Part shown: positions 8,801-17,573 of the stretch, piece by piece | How positions within the stretch are numbered: the first letter of the stretch is position 1 | How the letters are laid out: each line of letters starts with the position of its first letter | DNA from: Massilioclostridium sp965141735 | GTDB taxonomy: Bacteria > Bacillota > Clostridia > Oscillospirales > Ruminococcaceae | Reading direction: 5' to 3' | DNA: 23,037 nt | Assembly: GCA_965141735.1 (NCBI GenBank) | Contig: CBCSOX010000026.1 | Span: forward strand, 1 to 23,037 | Position numbers and translations under genes: made by a program | The notes under the pieces: model-generated | What the model was told of the DNA's origin: nothing | Seen by the model: the letters and a program-made list of their open reading frames with translations, nothing else | Databases searched by the model: none

Positions 8801-11556
8801 AGAACCGGACAGAGCAGGGATACGCCCAGGAAGCCGGTGGTCAGGTGCCAGTCGTGCGCTTTGATGTTTTCGACCAGCTTTGCAGCTGCTTTCTCCCTCA
8901 GTTCCTGTGTCGGAAGGAGGTCAAATTTCAGTGCGAGCAGGTAGGAGGTCTGGGTGTTGCTGGTCACTGCGCCGTCGGCAGAGACAAACGCGTCGTTGAA
9001 GTCCTCCCGGACATCCAGGAAGAGCTGATGATAGTATGCAGCGTCTTCGGGATTGCCAATGACAGCGGCCATCTTGGAGAGAAGCTCGGAGACATAGGCA
9101 AAATATGCGGTGGAAATGACGTTTTGCGGGGTGTTGTCGTTGACGTTGAGCCAGTCACCGTTGGTTCCGACCGAGATGACATAGGTCTCGCCCGCTTTGT
9201 TTTTGTAGTACTGGATGTACTTTTTCATCGCTTCATAGTTGTCGTGGATAAAGCTCTCATCGCCGTAGGCGGTGTACATGGTCCACGGCATGATGACGAC
9301 CGCATCCCCCCAGCCGCTCTGGTGGAAGGAACCGCTCCAGCTGTCGCCGGGGGTGACATAGTTTGGCGACCAGTCGGCAACCGCGCCGTCTGCGCGCTGG
9401 TTGGTGGTGACGTCCGCCATAAATTTCTTGAAGAAGGGGCCAACGTTCATGTTCATTGCCGCTGTGCGGATGAACACCTGTCCGTCGCCGGTGTAGCCGA
9501 GACGCTCGTCGCGCTGCGGGCAGTCGGTCGGGACGGAGATAAAGTTGTCTTTCTGGCCCCAGGTGATGTTGCTCTGGAGCTGGTTGATCAGGTCGTTGGA
9601 GGTTTCAAACGAACCTGTCTGCTCCTGGAGGGAGCTCAGGGCAACACCGGTGATGTCATCGATGGTCGGCTCTCCGGGGTAGCCGGTCACCTCGACATAG
9701 CGGAAGCCGTGGAAGGTAAACCGCGGCTGCCAGGTCTCGCCGTTTTCATCCCCGTTGAGGGTGTAGTAATCGGTCGCCTTGGCGCTTCTCAAGTTTGCGG
9801 TGTACAGGTCCCCGTCTTTGGTGAGCATCTCGCCGAAGCGGAGTTTTACAGTAGTGCCCGCCTCGCCCTTGACGTTGAGACGCACAAAGCCCGCGATATT
9901 CTGACCGAGATCGAAGATATAGGTGCCGGGCGTGGGCTCGGTCCGTTCGATCGGCACAAACTCCTGAATCGCTTTGACTGTCGGGCCCATCTGGGCGACG
10001 ACCGCGCCGGAGTAGCTTCCCACTTTCGCGGCTGTCCAGCTGCTGTTTTCCACAAAGCCGGGAGCGGACCAGCCGTCAAATTCCCGGGTCGCGTCGTAGG
10101 TTTCGCCGCCCTGGAAATCATCCTCGAGGATCGGTCCCTGACCGGTGATCTTCCAAGTCGAATCGGTTGCAACGACTTTTTTGCTGCCGTCCGCGTACTC
10201 GATTTCGAGCTGGCAGAGCAGTTTCGAGCCTGTTCCGTAGCGGTTGTTGCCGCCGACGAACAGCTTGCCCGAGTACCAGCCGTGACCGGTGATCGCGCCG
10301 AGAACGTTTTCGCCCTGCTGCACAAGATCGGTGACGTCAAAGGTCTGGTACATGACGTAGTTGTTGTCGTCCTGGTTGAGCTCGTAGTTGGTCCAGCCGG
10401 GGTTGAAGAAATCGTCGCTGACCGGTTTGCCGTTGAGCTCGAGATCGTAGATGCCGAGGGCGGAGGAGTGGATGGTCGCCTTTTTCACCGGCTGATCCAC
10501 CTCAAAGGATTTGCGGTACATCGGCGCGGCGCTGTCCAAGTCTTTCTGGAAGCCGAGCGCGTTGACGACATACAGCTCCCCATCGCGGATTTCACCGATA
10601 TTGAAGCTGTTTTTGCCGCTTGAGAAATCGTCTTCAAACAGAATTTCCTCTCCGGCTTTGACGACGATGTTGTCAAATGTTCCATGCTCGTCGCAGTCGC
10701 CCGCAGCGGTCGTCTGACGGAACCCGATCTTGCCGTAGGCAGCGTGTTCATTGGTCATCTCGTTGATCAACTGGTTGTCGATCCAGGTGGAGATTTTGTT
10801 GCCGTCCACAGCGATTTTGATGTGGTGCTGGTCATGCTGCTTGTCCTGCGGAATGACGTCCTCAATTGTCTTTTCGGTGAGAACAGAGGCTGCGCCGTTC
10901 ACCCACTGGTGTGGACGGAAGCTCGTAACGCCGTTGAATTTCTTTTCAAAGGTGTTGATCTGCCACATCAGGAAGTTGTTTCCGTCTTTTCCAGCGAAGA
11001 TGATGCCCACGTCGTCCTTGACAATGCGGAAATCCATCTCAACAGTGTAGCTTGACGGATTGGGCTTGTTGTCCGGATTGATCTCAATCCAGTTTGCTTC
11101 CCAGTCGCTTTCGCTGAGCAGACCCATCTCCCAGTAAGCGGTCTCGGTGGAGGTCGCTGTGTTGCCTTTGTTGTCGGTCACAGTGACCTGCCAGAAATAC
11201 CGGGTGCCCGAGGTCATCGCCGGACCGCCGTACGGGACGTTGACCGAATCCTCCGACGTCTGGACGCCGCTGTCCCACACATAGTCGCCGGATGCAAGCT
11301 TTTTCTCGCTCTCCGCGACCTGAATACGGTAGGTCTGCTGCAGCACGCCGCGCTCATTGGATGCGAGCTTCCAGCTCAGTGCGGGCGTCTGATTATCAAT
11401 GCCGAGCGGATTTTCGGTGAGATCGCACCGCAGCTCGCTGACAGTGAGCGCCGGCTCCTCCGCCGCAAAGGCGACGATGCCTGTCATCATCTGCAGCATC
11501 AGGCAGATGGCGAGCAGCAAAGCAAGCGCGCTCTTGGAATGCTGTTTGATTTTCAT
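5869..11556 (-). CDS. Secreted, wall-anchored GH78 alpha-L-rhamnosidase with GLUG and seven FIVAR domains
   Basis: 1895 residues. The ATG at 11556 follows AAGGGGGA seven bases upstream. Order of parts: signal peptide (1 to about 32, ending AFAAEEP); Ig-like domain; LamG-like domain (about 165-330, with FLMWQ and KIGFRQ); rhamnosidase N-terminal carbohydrate-binding domain (about 345-510); central beta domain; alpha/alpha-barrel catalytic domain (about 650-1010) with DCPQRDERLGYTGDG (678-692) and TTIWERWDS. By comparison with GH78 enzymes, E684 is the likely general acid and E953 the general base. Then come a FIVAR domain, a GLUG beta-helix region (about 1172-1420), six more FIVAR domains, and a sorting signal NAKTGD (1865-1870) with hydrophobic segment and SKKKR tail. 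It should hydrolyse terminal alpha-L-rhamnose outside the cell. It is monocistronic, with its own promoter and terminator. The true substrate is unknown. Confidence 0.93.
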   Translation of the reverse strand: MKIKQHSKSALALLLAICLMLQMMTGIVAFAAEEPALTVSELRCDLTENPLGIDNQTPALSWKLASNERGVLQQTYRIQVAESEKKLASGDYVWDSGVQTSEDSVNVPYGGPAMTSGTRYFWQVTVTDNKGNTATSTETAYWEMGLLSESDWEANWIEINPDNKPNPSSYTVEMDFRIVKDDVGIIFAGKDGNNFLMWQINTFEKKFNGVTSFRPHQWVNGAASVLTEKTIEDVIPQDKQHDQHHIKIAVDGNKISTWIDNQLINEMTNEHAAYGKIGFRQTTAAGDCDEHGTFDNIVVKAGEEILFEDDFSSGKNSFNIGEIRDGELYVVNALGFQKDLDSAAPMYRKSFEVDQPVKKATIHSSALGIYDLELNGKPVSDDFFNPGWTNYELNQDDNNYVMYQTFDVTDLVQQGENVLGAITGHGWYSGKLFVGGNNRYGTGSKLLCQLEIEYADGSKKVVATDSTWKITGQGPILEDDFQGGETYDATREFDGWSAPGFVENSSWTAAKVGSYSGAVVAQMGPTVKAIQEFVPIERTEPTPGTYIFDLGQNIAGFVRLNVKGEAGTTVKLRFGEMLTKDGDLYTANLRSAKATDYYTLNGDENGETWQPRFTFHGFRYVEVTGYPGEPTIDDITGVALSSLQEQTGSFETSNDLINQLQSNITWGQKDNFISVPTDCPQRDERLGYTGDGQVFIRTAAMNMNVGPFFKKFMADVTTNQRADGAVADWSPNYVTPGDSWSGSFHQSGWGDAVVIMPWTMYTAYGDESFIHDNYEAMKKYIQYYKNKAGETYVISVGTNGDWLNVNDNTPQNVISTAYFAYVSELLSKMAAVIGNPEDAAYYHQLFLDVREDFNDAFVSADGAVTSNTQTSYLLALKFDLLPTQELREKAAAKLVENIKAHDWHLTTGFLGVSLLCPVLSDMGYSDVAYRLLQQESYPGWLYSVVNGATTIWERWDSYIAETGQFGDVGMNSFNHYSYGSVGEWFYNYVGGIKANENEPGYKHFTIAPTPGGDLNYANTTFESMYGTIVSNWKLENGTGFVLDVVVPANSTATLSIPSDMVSAVMESGKNVLEDKVDGITFVESKDGRAVFELGSGSYHFASTIVDKSGLDAAIVKGNSYYEFYYTQDSYKGLQDAVAAAEALVMDKNAAQTAVDGAIAAINTAIESLSRIAQGGTEQDPYLIGSVADLQKLARSVNAGASFQDEFVKLTADLDLSGIDWTPIGTTGAITAGVGFAGTFDGASHVVSNLGIADTTSSATFGLFGMVSGTVKNLGVKDVQIKVGSGDCRAGGLVGTVNGGLIDNCYVVNANVDAGSRVAGGLAGQNFNGTIKNSYVKNITVKGGRSAIFVSDNQDDNRNNKGTIDNCYADGSITSDHSGNVTNSKTIAAAAYTNGELVALLNGSAQTPVWEQGESYPVLIAPAEPVDRTDLENAIAKAAEYEGKEADYTADSWKAFSDALAEANRVLGDPDADQAAVSNAAQQLRDAIAGLTPAGPTVNKDKLNEVLESAKALNQDDYTPNSWAGMDELIAAAQDVYENSEDQEEVDGMTNQLIDKMLSVRLKANKEELVKAIEAAGKIDQSLYTEESVAALKEALAEATRIYEDQNISVDDQKLVDDAAAALNNAIAGLEKIPQPPVDANKVILERVISYAEQAQKSGEYAGAIASVKASFDAALLNAQTVFADGAATQAEIDSAWISLMNEIHKLGFQAGDKKQLEVVFTQANGIDLSNYVAAGQEEFKAALAKAETVLADGDALQGDVDEAVDSLLQAMLNLRFKADKSVLQSVLANADKLDLSAYTAETVALFNEAKAAADLVNSDENAVQQAVDKAAADLQAAIDGLKAVDNDTPATQVEGDQAMTNGSGNAKTGDTAPIAAAALLAVLACAGFALSKKKR

Positions 11557-11625
11557 TGATTTTCCCCCTTGTGTTATCTTCTTGTCTGCAAAAGGTAGCT
11601 TTTGTCTCCCCTTTCTCTAAGACTC

Positions 11626-11647
11626 ATATATTGTGCAAACAATATAT
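11626..11647. promoter_or_regulatory. Palindrome at the predicted transcription start of the first rhamnosidase
   Basis: A perfect 9-bp inverted repeat (ATATATTGT, four-base loop GCAA, ACAATATAT). It starts seven bases beyond the -10 box of the minus-strand promoter, so it covers about +1 to +22. It could be an operator or a 5' stem-loop that protects the mRNA. Confidence 0.5.
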
Positions 11648-11654
11648 CCTTCAT

Positions 11655-11683
11655 ATTATAAAACAAATTCCTTCAAAGCTCAA
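11655..11683 (-). promoter_or_regulatory. Sigma-A promoter for the first rhamnosidase
   Basis: On the minus strand: -35 TTGAGC (11678-11683), 17-bp spacer, perfect -10 TATAAT (11655-11660). The 5' leader would be about 90 nt. Confidence 0.7.
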
Positions 11684-12051
11684 TGAACAAAAACAAAAAA
11701 GCGATGTAATTTTTTAAACTTTTAGGCAATCTCCCGTAAAACCAACTAATTGACTGTCTTTCAGAATATTTCCGCGCCAGATTTTGTTACCTTTTTAAAT
11801 AAACAAGGTCGTTTTCGGATAAAGCCATAAATTAAAGTGGCAGTTTGTGACAGTTCTCGAAGGGCATCTTCCTCTCAAAAGGCAGTGAAGGACTGTCCTT
11901 TGCACCACTTCAGCTGCGAATACATTGATCTCCCGAACGCTTTTCACTTTCAGACAGACCAGTCGTGCCACTCACTTCGTTCTCTGTGAAAAGAGAACAC
12001 TTGATTTTCACCAGAATTGCCGGTGAATTCATTGCGTTTGAGCAACAATTC
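11684..12051. other. Non-coding spacer between the two rhamnosidase genes
   Basis: AT-rich near the promoter, with no gene seen. It holds a small hairpin GTTCTCT/AGAGAAC (11979-11998, six-base loop) and a short palindrome AAGGAC-T-GTCCTT (11888-11900), neither with an assigned role. Confidence 0.4.
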
Positions 12052-12087
12052 AAAAGGGATGTGCGAACAAATTCGCACATCCCTTTT
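12052..12087 (-). terminator. Rho-independent terminator of the second rhamnosidase
   Basis: A perfect 16-bp inverted repeat (arms 12052-12067 and 12072-12087, core GGGATGTGCGAA, loop CAAA) with A/T runs at both ends, about 19 bp past the stop codon. Confidence 0.92.
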
Positions 12088-12105
12088 TCATTCAATGTAA
12101 AATCG

Positions 12106-15100
12106 TTACCGGTTGCGCCTGCGCATTGCGACAAACACACCTGCCGAGAGCATCAGCAGGGCTGCCGCAGAGACGGGCAGCGCCTCCCCGGTTGCCGGGG
12201 ATCGATTTGCATTTGTCTGCTGGGCGTCGCCCTGCGCCGGTGCAGAGGGTTCTGCCGTAGCGGTTGCGGAAGATTTTGCTTCCAAGCTATCTAGAGCCGA
12301 GCGGACCAATTCCGCTGCGCGGTCTGCGTCCGTCTGCTCGGCACTGCCGTCCGCAAGCACCGCTTGACCCGCCTGAACAGCGCTGTTGAGACGCTGCACC
12401 GATTCCGCGGTGTAAAGGCTTGTGTCAAGCCTGCCCGCCTGTTCGAGCAGGCTTGCAAGGATTGATTTGTCGGCTTTGAACCGGAGCTGCTCGAGAACGC
12501 TGACAAGCTGATCAACTGCCGCATCGATCTCGCCGGAAAGCATGTTGTCCTTGTTGTCGAGCACCGACTTGGCGGCTGCGAGCGCCGCCGGGAAATCGGC
12601 TTTTGCCTGGTTGTCGGCGTACAAGTTCATGTCAAGCCCCGCTGCGTAGTCATATAGGGTCTGGAGCGTTGCCGCATCTCCCTTGACAAAGCCTAGCTTG
12701 TGGATTTCACCCATCAGCGCAATCCAGGCCGCGTCGATCTCCTCCTGGGAGGCGTCCGCATTCTTCTGGACCACCTGCGCCCCGCTGAGCGCTTGGCGGA
12801 AGGAAACCTGGACGTCTGCGATCACATCGGCAAACGACGCGTCGGCCTGGGCCGCCTCGGCGTATGCGATGACTTTGTTGAGGATTGTCTTGTCGGTGTC
12901 AGCTGGCTCGGGCTCGGAATCGGTCACATAGCCGTCCTGAACCGAGACAGTGAGCTTGCCGTCGGTCAGAGCGAAGTCATATCCGCCGGCGACGAGGGAG
13001 AACTTGGCGGTCTGCCTGCCATTGTGCTCCTCCATGCCGAGATAGCGCACGCCCTGAACCTCCTGGAAGCCCTCGAGTGTGGATTCGTCCACAGGGAGGT
13101 AGAGGGTGGCCTGGGCGTTGGCGGGAATAACCGTCTCATAGGAGGTGAGCTCGCCTTGCGATGCGGTCCAGTTGCTCTCGATCTGACCGTAAATCGATTT
13201 GTAGCCGCCGTTTACAAAGGTGAAGTCCCCACCCGGAGTCGGCTGAAGGACAAACTGCTGGAATCCGGGGTGCTCCTCATCGCTGGTGATGCCGACGTGA
13301 TCGTTCATCATCCAGGCGCCGACCGCACCCGCTGCGTAGTGGTTGAATGAGTTCATGTAGTTGAGGCCGCTGAATCCGTTTTCAATGGTGTAGCCGTTCC
13401 AGCGCTCCCAGATCGAGGTCGCGCCCTGTGTGACCGGATAGAGCCAGGAGGCGAATTTAGTCTGTTCAAACATCTTGTAGGCGTCGACGATTCTGCCCGA
13501 CCGGGTGAGTGCGGGCAGCAACGGCGCGGTGCCGATAAATCCGGTGGTAATGGTGTATGGGACGTTGTTGTACCCGCGGGCGCAGGCGTCAACCAGATAC
13601 TGCACGGCCTTGTCGCGGTTCGCGTCGCTGATGACGTCGTACTCAATCGCAAGGGCGTAGGATGCCTGGGTGTCCTGAATTCCGCCGCCCGAATTCTGGG
13701 TCTTACCGCTGGCCGCGTCGATGAACACCCGGTTCCAGTCCTCTTTGACCTTGACTTCGAGTTCGCCGTAGGTCTGCGCGAGCTCGGTTTCGCCGACTGC
13801 CTCCGCCATTTTGGAGAAGAGGCCGAGCATGTAGGCGTAGAGCACGTTGGAGCAGAGCGGCGAGTCGGTGCCGATCAGGGCGAGGTGCTCGGTGAGCGCG
13901 GTGCCTTTGGTGAGATGGGAATCCGGGGACATCCTGTCGTTGTCGATCGAATCGAGAAACGCCTTCATCGCGGCGAGGTTGTCCTCAATCAGCCGGGTGT
14001 TGCCATACTGCTTGTAGACCTCCCAGGTCGGGATGATGATGGCCGCCGGCCAGGCGACCTCCACCCCTGCGGCCCAGCCGAGGTTGGGTGCGGTCTGAGG
14101 GATGCAGCCCGACTCGGTCTGCGCGTCGCGGATGGTGTTTTCCCAACCCTCATAGAGGGTGTTCATGCTGCCGTAATAGGTGGCCGTGCGGGAGAATACT
14201 TGCGCGTCGCCCGTCCAGCCCATCCGCTCGTCGCGCTGCGGGCAGTCGGTCGGGATGCTGATGTGGTTGCCGAGCAGCGAGCGCCGGATGTTGAGGTGAA
14301 GCTGGTTGGTCAGGGGGTTGGAGGATTCATAGTCCGCTGTGATCTCCTGCACCGAGCTCAGGACGATCCCCTTGATGTTCTCTGCGGGAACCGGCTCGTC
14401 AAACCCGGAGATCTCGATGTAGCGGTAGCCGTGGAAGGTGAAGCTCGGGCGGTAGGTTTCCCCGCCGGGCGTCCCCTTCATGATGTAGGTGTCGGTGCTC
14501 AGCGCGCCGCGGTAGTTTTCGGTGAGCAGCTTGCCGCCCAGTTCTCCGTAATAGAAGGGGTTGCCCGGATCAAGCTCGGGATAGTACATTTCGGAATAGC
14601 GGATGGTGATCTTCTGCCCGGGTTTTCCCTCGGGCAGTTTGATCTCGGGCACGCCCGCCATGTTGGTGCCCATGTCATAGACATAGACGCCGGGGTCGGC
14701 CTCCTTGTCAAACTTTGCGGAGAGGGTCTCTGCAATTCGGACCGGATCGTCGTAGCGGGCGATGATGTGCGGGTTTGCATTTTCCGGGAGCGGGGTGATC
14801 ACAGACACCTGGTTCCAGTTGGCGCCGGTGTAGCCGGGGGTATCCCACCCCTCAATGCCCGCTTCTTTGCGCGCGTCGTAGGTCTCGCCGTTGAAAAATC
14901 CGGAATAGAGGATCGGGCTGTCGCTGTTGTTGTATTCCCAGTTCGGGTCGGTGACCACGATGTCCTGCGACCCGTCGTCATAGGTCAGGACAATTTTAGC
15001 CAGGAGGGAGGGCTTGTTGCCCCAGTAGTTGTAGCGGTTGATGTCAAAGGTCATCTGATCGCACCACCAGCCGGAGGAAAGGCGGGCGCCGACGACGTTT

Positions 15101-17544
15101 TCCCCGCTGTTCATCAGGCTTGTGATGTCGTAAGTGGAATAGGTGATGGAATCGTCGTACTGGGTAAAGCCCGGATTAAACCAGTCCTCCCCGACCCGCA
15201 CCCCGTTGACCGACATCTCATACACACCGCGGGCAGTGACATAGAGGCGGGCCCTGGAAATCTCTCTTTTTGCGGTGATCTCTCTGCGGAGCATCTGGAT
15301 GCTGCCGTAGCTCGGGTCTGCGAGCGCCTTCACTGGGGCGGAATCGCTTCCCACGCGGATGGTACCGCCGTCCACTGTAAGCCCTTCGATTCCCTCAAAG
15401 ATAGAGTAGGTCGCGCCCGCTGTTTTGCTCAGCAGCATGGATTTCGCGGTGTCCCGGGTGCGAATGGTGTAGTCCCCGATCACTGCCTGCTGACCCGCTT
15501 CGGTGAGAAAGCCGATCTGGTTGAGGTAGGTCCACATCGGGTCGTCGCCGGTTCTCCCGGTGGGGTTGACGACGATTTGACCGAAGCTGCGGCCGCCCGC
15601 GCTGATGCTCAGGCTGTAGCCGGATGCGGTGACGCTGAACGAGATCGGGTTGTACATCGTCTCCTGCGTCAGGCCGATGTCGTTCAGATCAAAGGATTTC
15701 AGCAAGGTGGTTGCGTCCGGGTTGTTGTAGTCGCCGGAGCAGAAGCCCTTGCGGTAGACATTGAGTTTTGCGGGCGCCCCGCTGAGCAGTCCGGAGGCGT
15801 CGAGCTCCACTTTGAGGTAGCTCTCCCCCTCCACCCGGTAGTTGTTTTTGCTCTTATCGGTCAGACGGAAGTCGTTGCCGCAGAACAGAGCTGCCGCTTT
15901 GGTGCTGCCCTGCTCGAGCTGCAGGGTGTAGGACGCCTCAAAGACCGGAACCTTGCCCGTCTCAAAGGTGACCTCGGGTGCGCCGACCCACTGTGCGCCG
16001 CTCCAGCCAATGGTCTCTTCCTTTTCATTCTGGAAAAACAGCGCGTTTTCCACCCGCAGGCGACCATCCTCGGTGATGGTGCCGGAGGGGAATCCGGGGT
16101 TGGAAGGGTCGGAAAAATCGTCCTCAAACAGGACGGCGCCGTCTTTGGCGGTTATCTTGATGTTGTCGACGATGCCTACCTCGTCATCTTCGGCTGCGCG
16201 GTTTTGGCGGAAACCGATCTTGCCGAGCTCAAACGGCTCGACTGTCACGGTGCTGACATGCTTCATCTCCCCGCCGGGCAGCCCCATGTAGGTGTTGATC
16301 ACCCCATTGTCCACCTCAATCTTTACGTGGCAGGGGGTGCCGAGGATGGGACCGTTGTCGCCAAAGACCGCGTTCAGGTCGCTGGCGTTGAGTTCGGATA
16401 CCCCGCCGCCCGTCCAGCGGTGGGGGCGGAGCCTGCCCTGTGCCCCGTATTTGGCGTTGAGCTGCCACATAAAGAAATTGTTGGAATCCTGTGCGCCGAA
16501 GACGATGCCGAGCGCGTCGTTGATAACCTCCGCATCCATCTCGAGGGTAAACGCGGTGATTTTGCCGGTTGTGTCCGCGTTTTGGAACACGAGACGGGAG
16601 TTGTTCATCTTAAGCTTTCCGTCTTCGACCGTGCCGCCGCCGAAACTCACAACCGACGGGTCGTTAAAATCGTCTTCAAACACCAAATTGCCGTCCTTGT
16701 CTTTTACCGAGATGCTGTCGACGTCCGCCGCCTCGTTTTCAAACTGACGGAAGCCGAGCCGGCCCAGCTTGAGGGTGCCGACCGAGACCGGATCGCCGAT
16801 CTGGGTGCCGTCGATGAAGGTGGTCAGCACCCCGTTGTTCGCCTTGATTGTCATGTGCATCTCGCGGCCGAGGATGCTGTCGATGCCCAACGCATCCTGG
16901 ATGCTTGGGCGGGGATAGTTTTGGTTGAGCCCGCCGCCCGTCCAGCGGTGGGGGTTGATCGCGACGTCGCCCGCGTGGACCTGCCACATCAGGAAGGTGC
17001 CGCTGTCCTGCACGCCGAGCAGCAGGCCGAGGCAGCCGCTGTGGATGACAAAGTCGACATCCACGGTGAACTCGGTCAAATCCTCAACTGGTACCGGCTC
17101 CGGCTCGATCAGGCGGTCGGCCATCAGGCCGGTGGTGAAAAACGCCGTCTCAGAGGTGCGGGCGGCGCCTGTCTGGTCGTACACGGTGACAGACCAGGTG
17201 TAGTCAGCCTCCGGCTCGAGGGCCTCCCCTTCATAGGCGATGTACTGGGAAGCTTCCCCCTCGGTTTTGCCGCTGTCCCACACCGTGCGCCCGGATTGTT
17301 TCTCTTTGACCACGAGTTGGTAGCCCATCTGTTTTTGTCCAACTACGTTGGATTCCATCCTCCAGCCGAATGAGGGGATCTCGACGTCGAGCCCCTGCGG
17401 ATTGGTTCGGTTGTTGGTGGTCAGATCGAGGATCTGAAAGGCCGCTTCGAGCGTTTCCGCCGCAGCGGACACCGTCCCCAGCGTCAGCGAAACCAGCAGA
17501 AACACCGCCAGCAGCGCTGCAATGCCCTTTTGTATTCTTCTCAT
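12106..17544 (-). CDS. Secreted, wall-anchored GH78 alpha-L-rhamnosidase with repeated LamG-like domains
   Basis: 1812 residues from the ATG at 17544, chosen because AAGGGGAG precedes it and a signal peptide begins at once (MRRIQKGIAALLAVFLLVSL, ending VSAAAETLE). The frame stays open to 17622, but that extension lacks these features. Order: Ig-like domain; a LamG-like domain (about 153-320) and a second copy (about 326-495), each with a MWQ motif, HRWTGGG and an LG-x-x-GFRQ motif; a third beta-sandwich (about 520-760); rhamnosidase N domain (about 790-960); catalytic alpha/alpha barrel with DCPQRDERMGWTGDAQ (from D1100; general acid E1106) and TSIWERWNG (general base E1380); C-terminal beta domain; three FIVAR domains (about 1549-1772); sorting signal SPATGE (1782-1787), hydrophobic stretch, RRRNR. 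Its role should parallel its neighbour at 5869-11556; extra LamG domains suggest a different glycan target. Confidence 0.93.
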   Translation of the reverse strand: MRRIQKGIAALLAVFLLVSLTLGTVSAAAETLEAAFQILDLTTNNRTNPQGLDVEIPSFGWRMESNVVGQKQMGYQLVVKEKQSGRTVWDSGKTEGEASQYIAYEGEALEPEADYTWSVTVYDQTGAARTSETAFFTTGLMADRLIEPEPVPVEDLTEFTVDVDFVIHSGCLGLLLGVQDSGTFLMWQVHAGDVAINPHRWTGGGLNQNYPRPSIQDALGIDSILGREMHMTIKANNGVLTTFIDGTQIGDPVSVGTLKLGRLGFRQFENEAADVDSISVKDKDGNLVFEDDFNDPSVVSFGGGTVEDGKLKMNNSRLVFQNADTTGKITAFTLEMDAEVINDALGIVFGAQDSNNFFMWQLNAKYGAQGRLRPHRWTGGGVSELNASDLNAVFGDNGPILGTPCHVKIEVDNGVINTYMGLPGGEMKHVSTVTVEPFELGKIGFRQNRAAEDDEVGIVDNIKITAKDGAVLFEDDFSDPSNPGFPSGTITEDGRLRVENALFFQNEKEETIGWSGAQWVGAPEVTFETGKVPVFEASYTLQLEQGSTKAAALFCGNDFRLTDKSKNNYRVEGESYLKVELDASGLLSGAPAKLNVYRKGFCSGDYNNPDATTLLKSFDLNDIGLTQETMYNPISFSVTASGYSLSISAGGRSFGQIVVNPTGRTGDDPMWTYLNQIGFLTEAGQQAVIGDYTIRTRDTAKSMLLSKTAGATYSIFEGIEGLTVDGGTIRVGSDSAPVKALADPSYGSIQMLRREITAKREISRARLYVTARGVYEMSVNGVRVGEDWFNPGFTQYDDSITYSTYDITSLMNSGENVVGARLSSGWWCDQMTFDINRYNYWGNKPSLLAKIVLTYDDGSQDIVVTDPNWEYNNSDSPILYSGFFNGETYDARKEAGIEGWDTPGYTGANWNQVSVITPLPENANPHIIARYDDPVRIAETLSAKFDKEADPGVYVYDMGTNMAGVPEIKLPEGKPGQKITIRYSEMYYPELDPGNPFYYGELGGKLLTENYRGALSTDTYIMKGTPGGETYRPSFTFHGYRYIEISGFDEPVPAENIKGIVLSSVQEITADYESSNPLTNQLHLNIRRSLLGNHISIPTDCPQRDERMGWTGDAQVFSRTATYYGSMNTLYEGWENTIRDAQTESGCIPQTAPNLGWAAGVEVAWPAAIIIPTWEVYKQYGNTRLIEDNLAAMKAFLDSIDNDRMSPDSHLTKGTALTEHLALIGTDSPLCSNVLYAYMLGLFSKMAEAVGETELAQTYGELEVKVKEDWNRVFIDAASGKTQNSGGGIQDTQASYALAIEYDVISDANRDKAVQYLVDACARGYNNVPYTITTGFIGTAPLLPALTRSGRIVDAYKMFEQTKFASWLYPVTQGATSIWERWNGYTIENGFSGLNYMNSFNHYAAGAVGAWMMNDHVGITSDEEHPGFQQFVLQPTPGGDFTFVNGGYKSIYGQIESNWTASQGELTSYETVIPANAQATLYLPVDESTLEGFQEVQGVRYLGMEEHNGRQTAKFSLVAGGYDFALTDGKLTVSVQDGYVTDSEPEPADTDKTILNKVIAYAEAAQADASFADVIADVQVSFRQALSGAQVVQKNADASQEEIDAAWIALMGEIHKLGFVKGDAATLQTLYDYAAGLDMNLYADNQAKADFPAALAAAKSVLDNKDNMLSGEIDAAVDQLVSVLEQLRFKADKSILASLLEQAGRLDTSLYTAESVQRLNSAVQAGQAVLADGSAEQTDADRAAELVRSALDSLEAKSSATATAEPSAPAQGDAQQTNANRSPATGEALPVSAAALLMLSAGVFVAMRRRNR

Positions 17545-17573
17545 TTGCTTCTCCCCTTCATTTGTCGTTGCGT

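Noticed and set aside
8845..10623. 592-codon plus-strand frame opposite the first rhamnosidase, with smaller ones nearby
   Set aside because: Same reason: antisense shadow of a well-supported gene, with no domain and no suitable ribosome-binding site noticed.
13885..17373. 1162-codon open frame on the plus strand opposite the second rhamnosidase
   Set aside because: It is antisense to a gene with full domain structure, signal peptide and catalytic motifs. The long antisense frame follows from GC-rich codon use; it has no recognisable domain.
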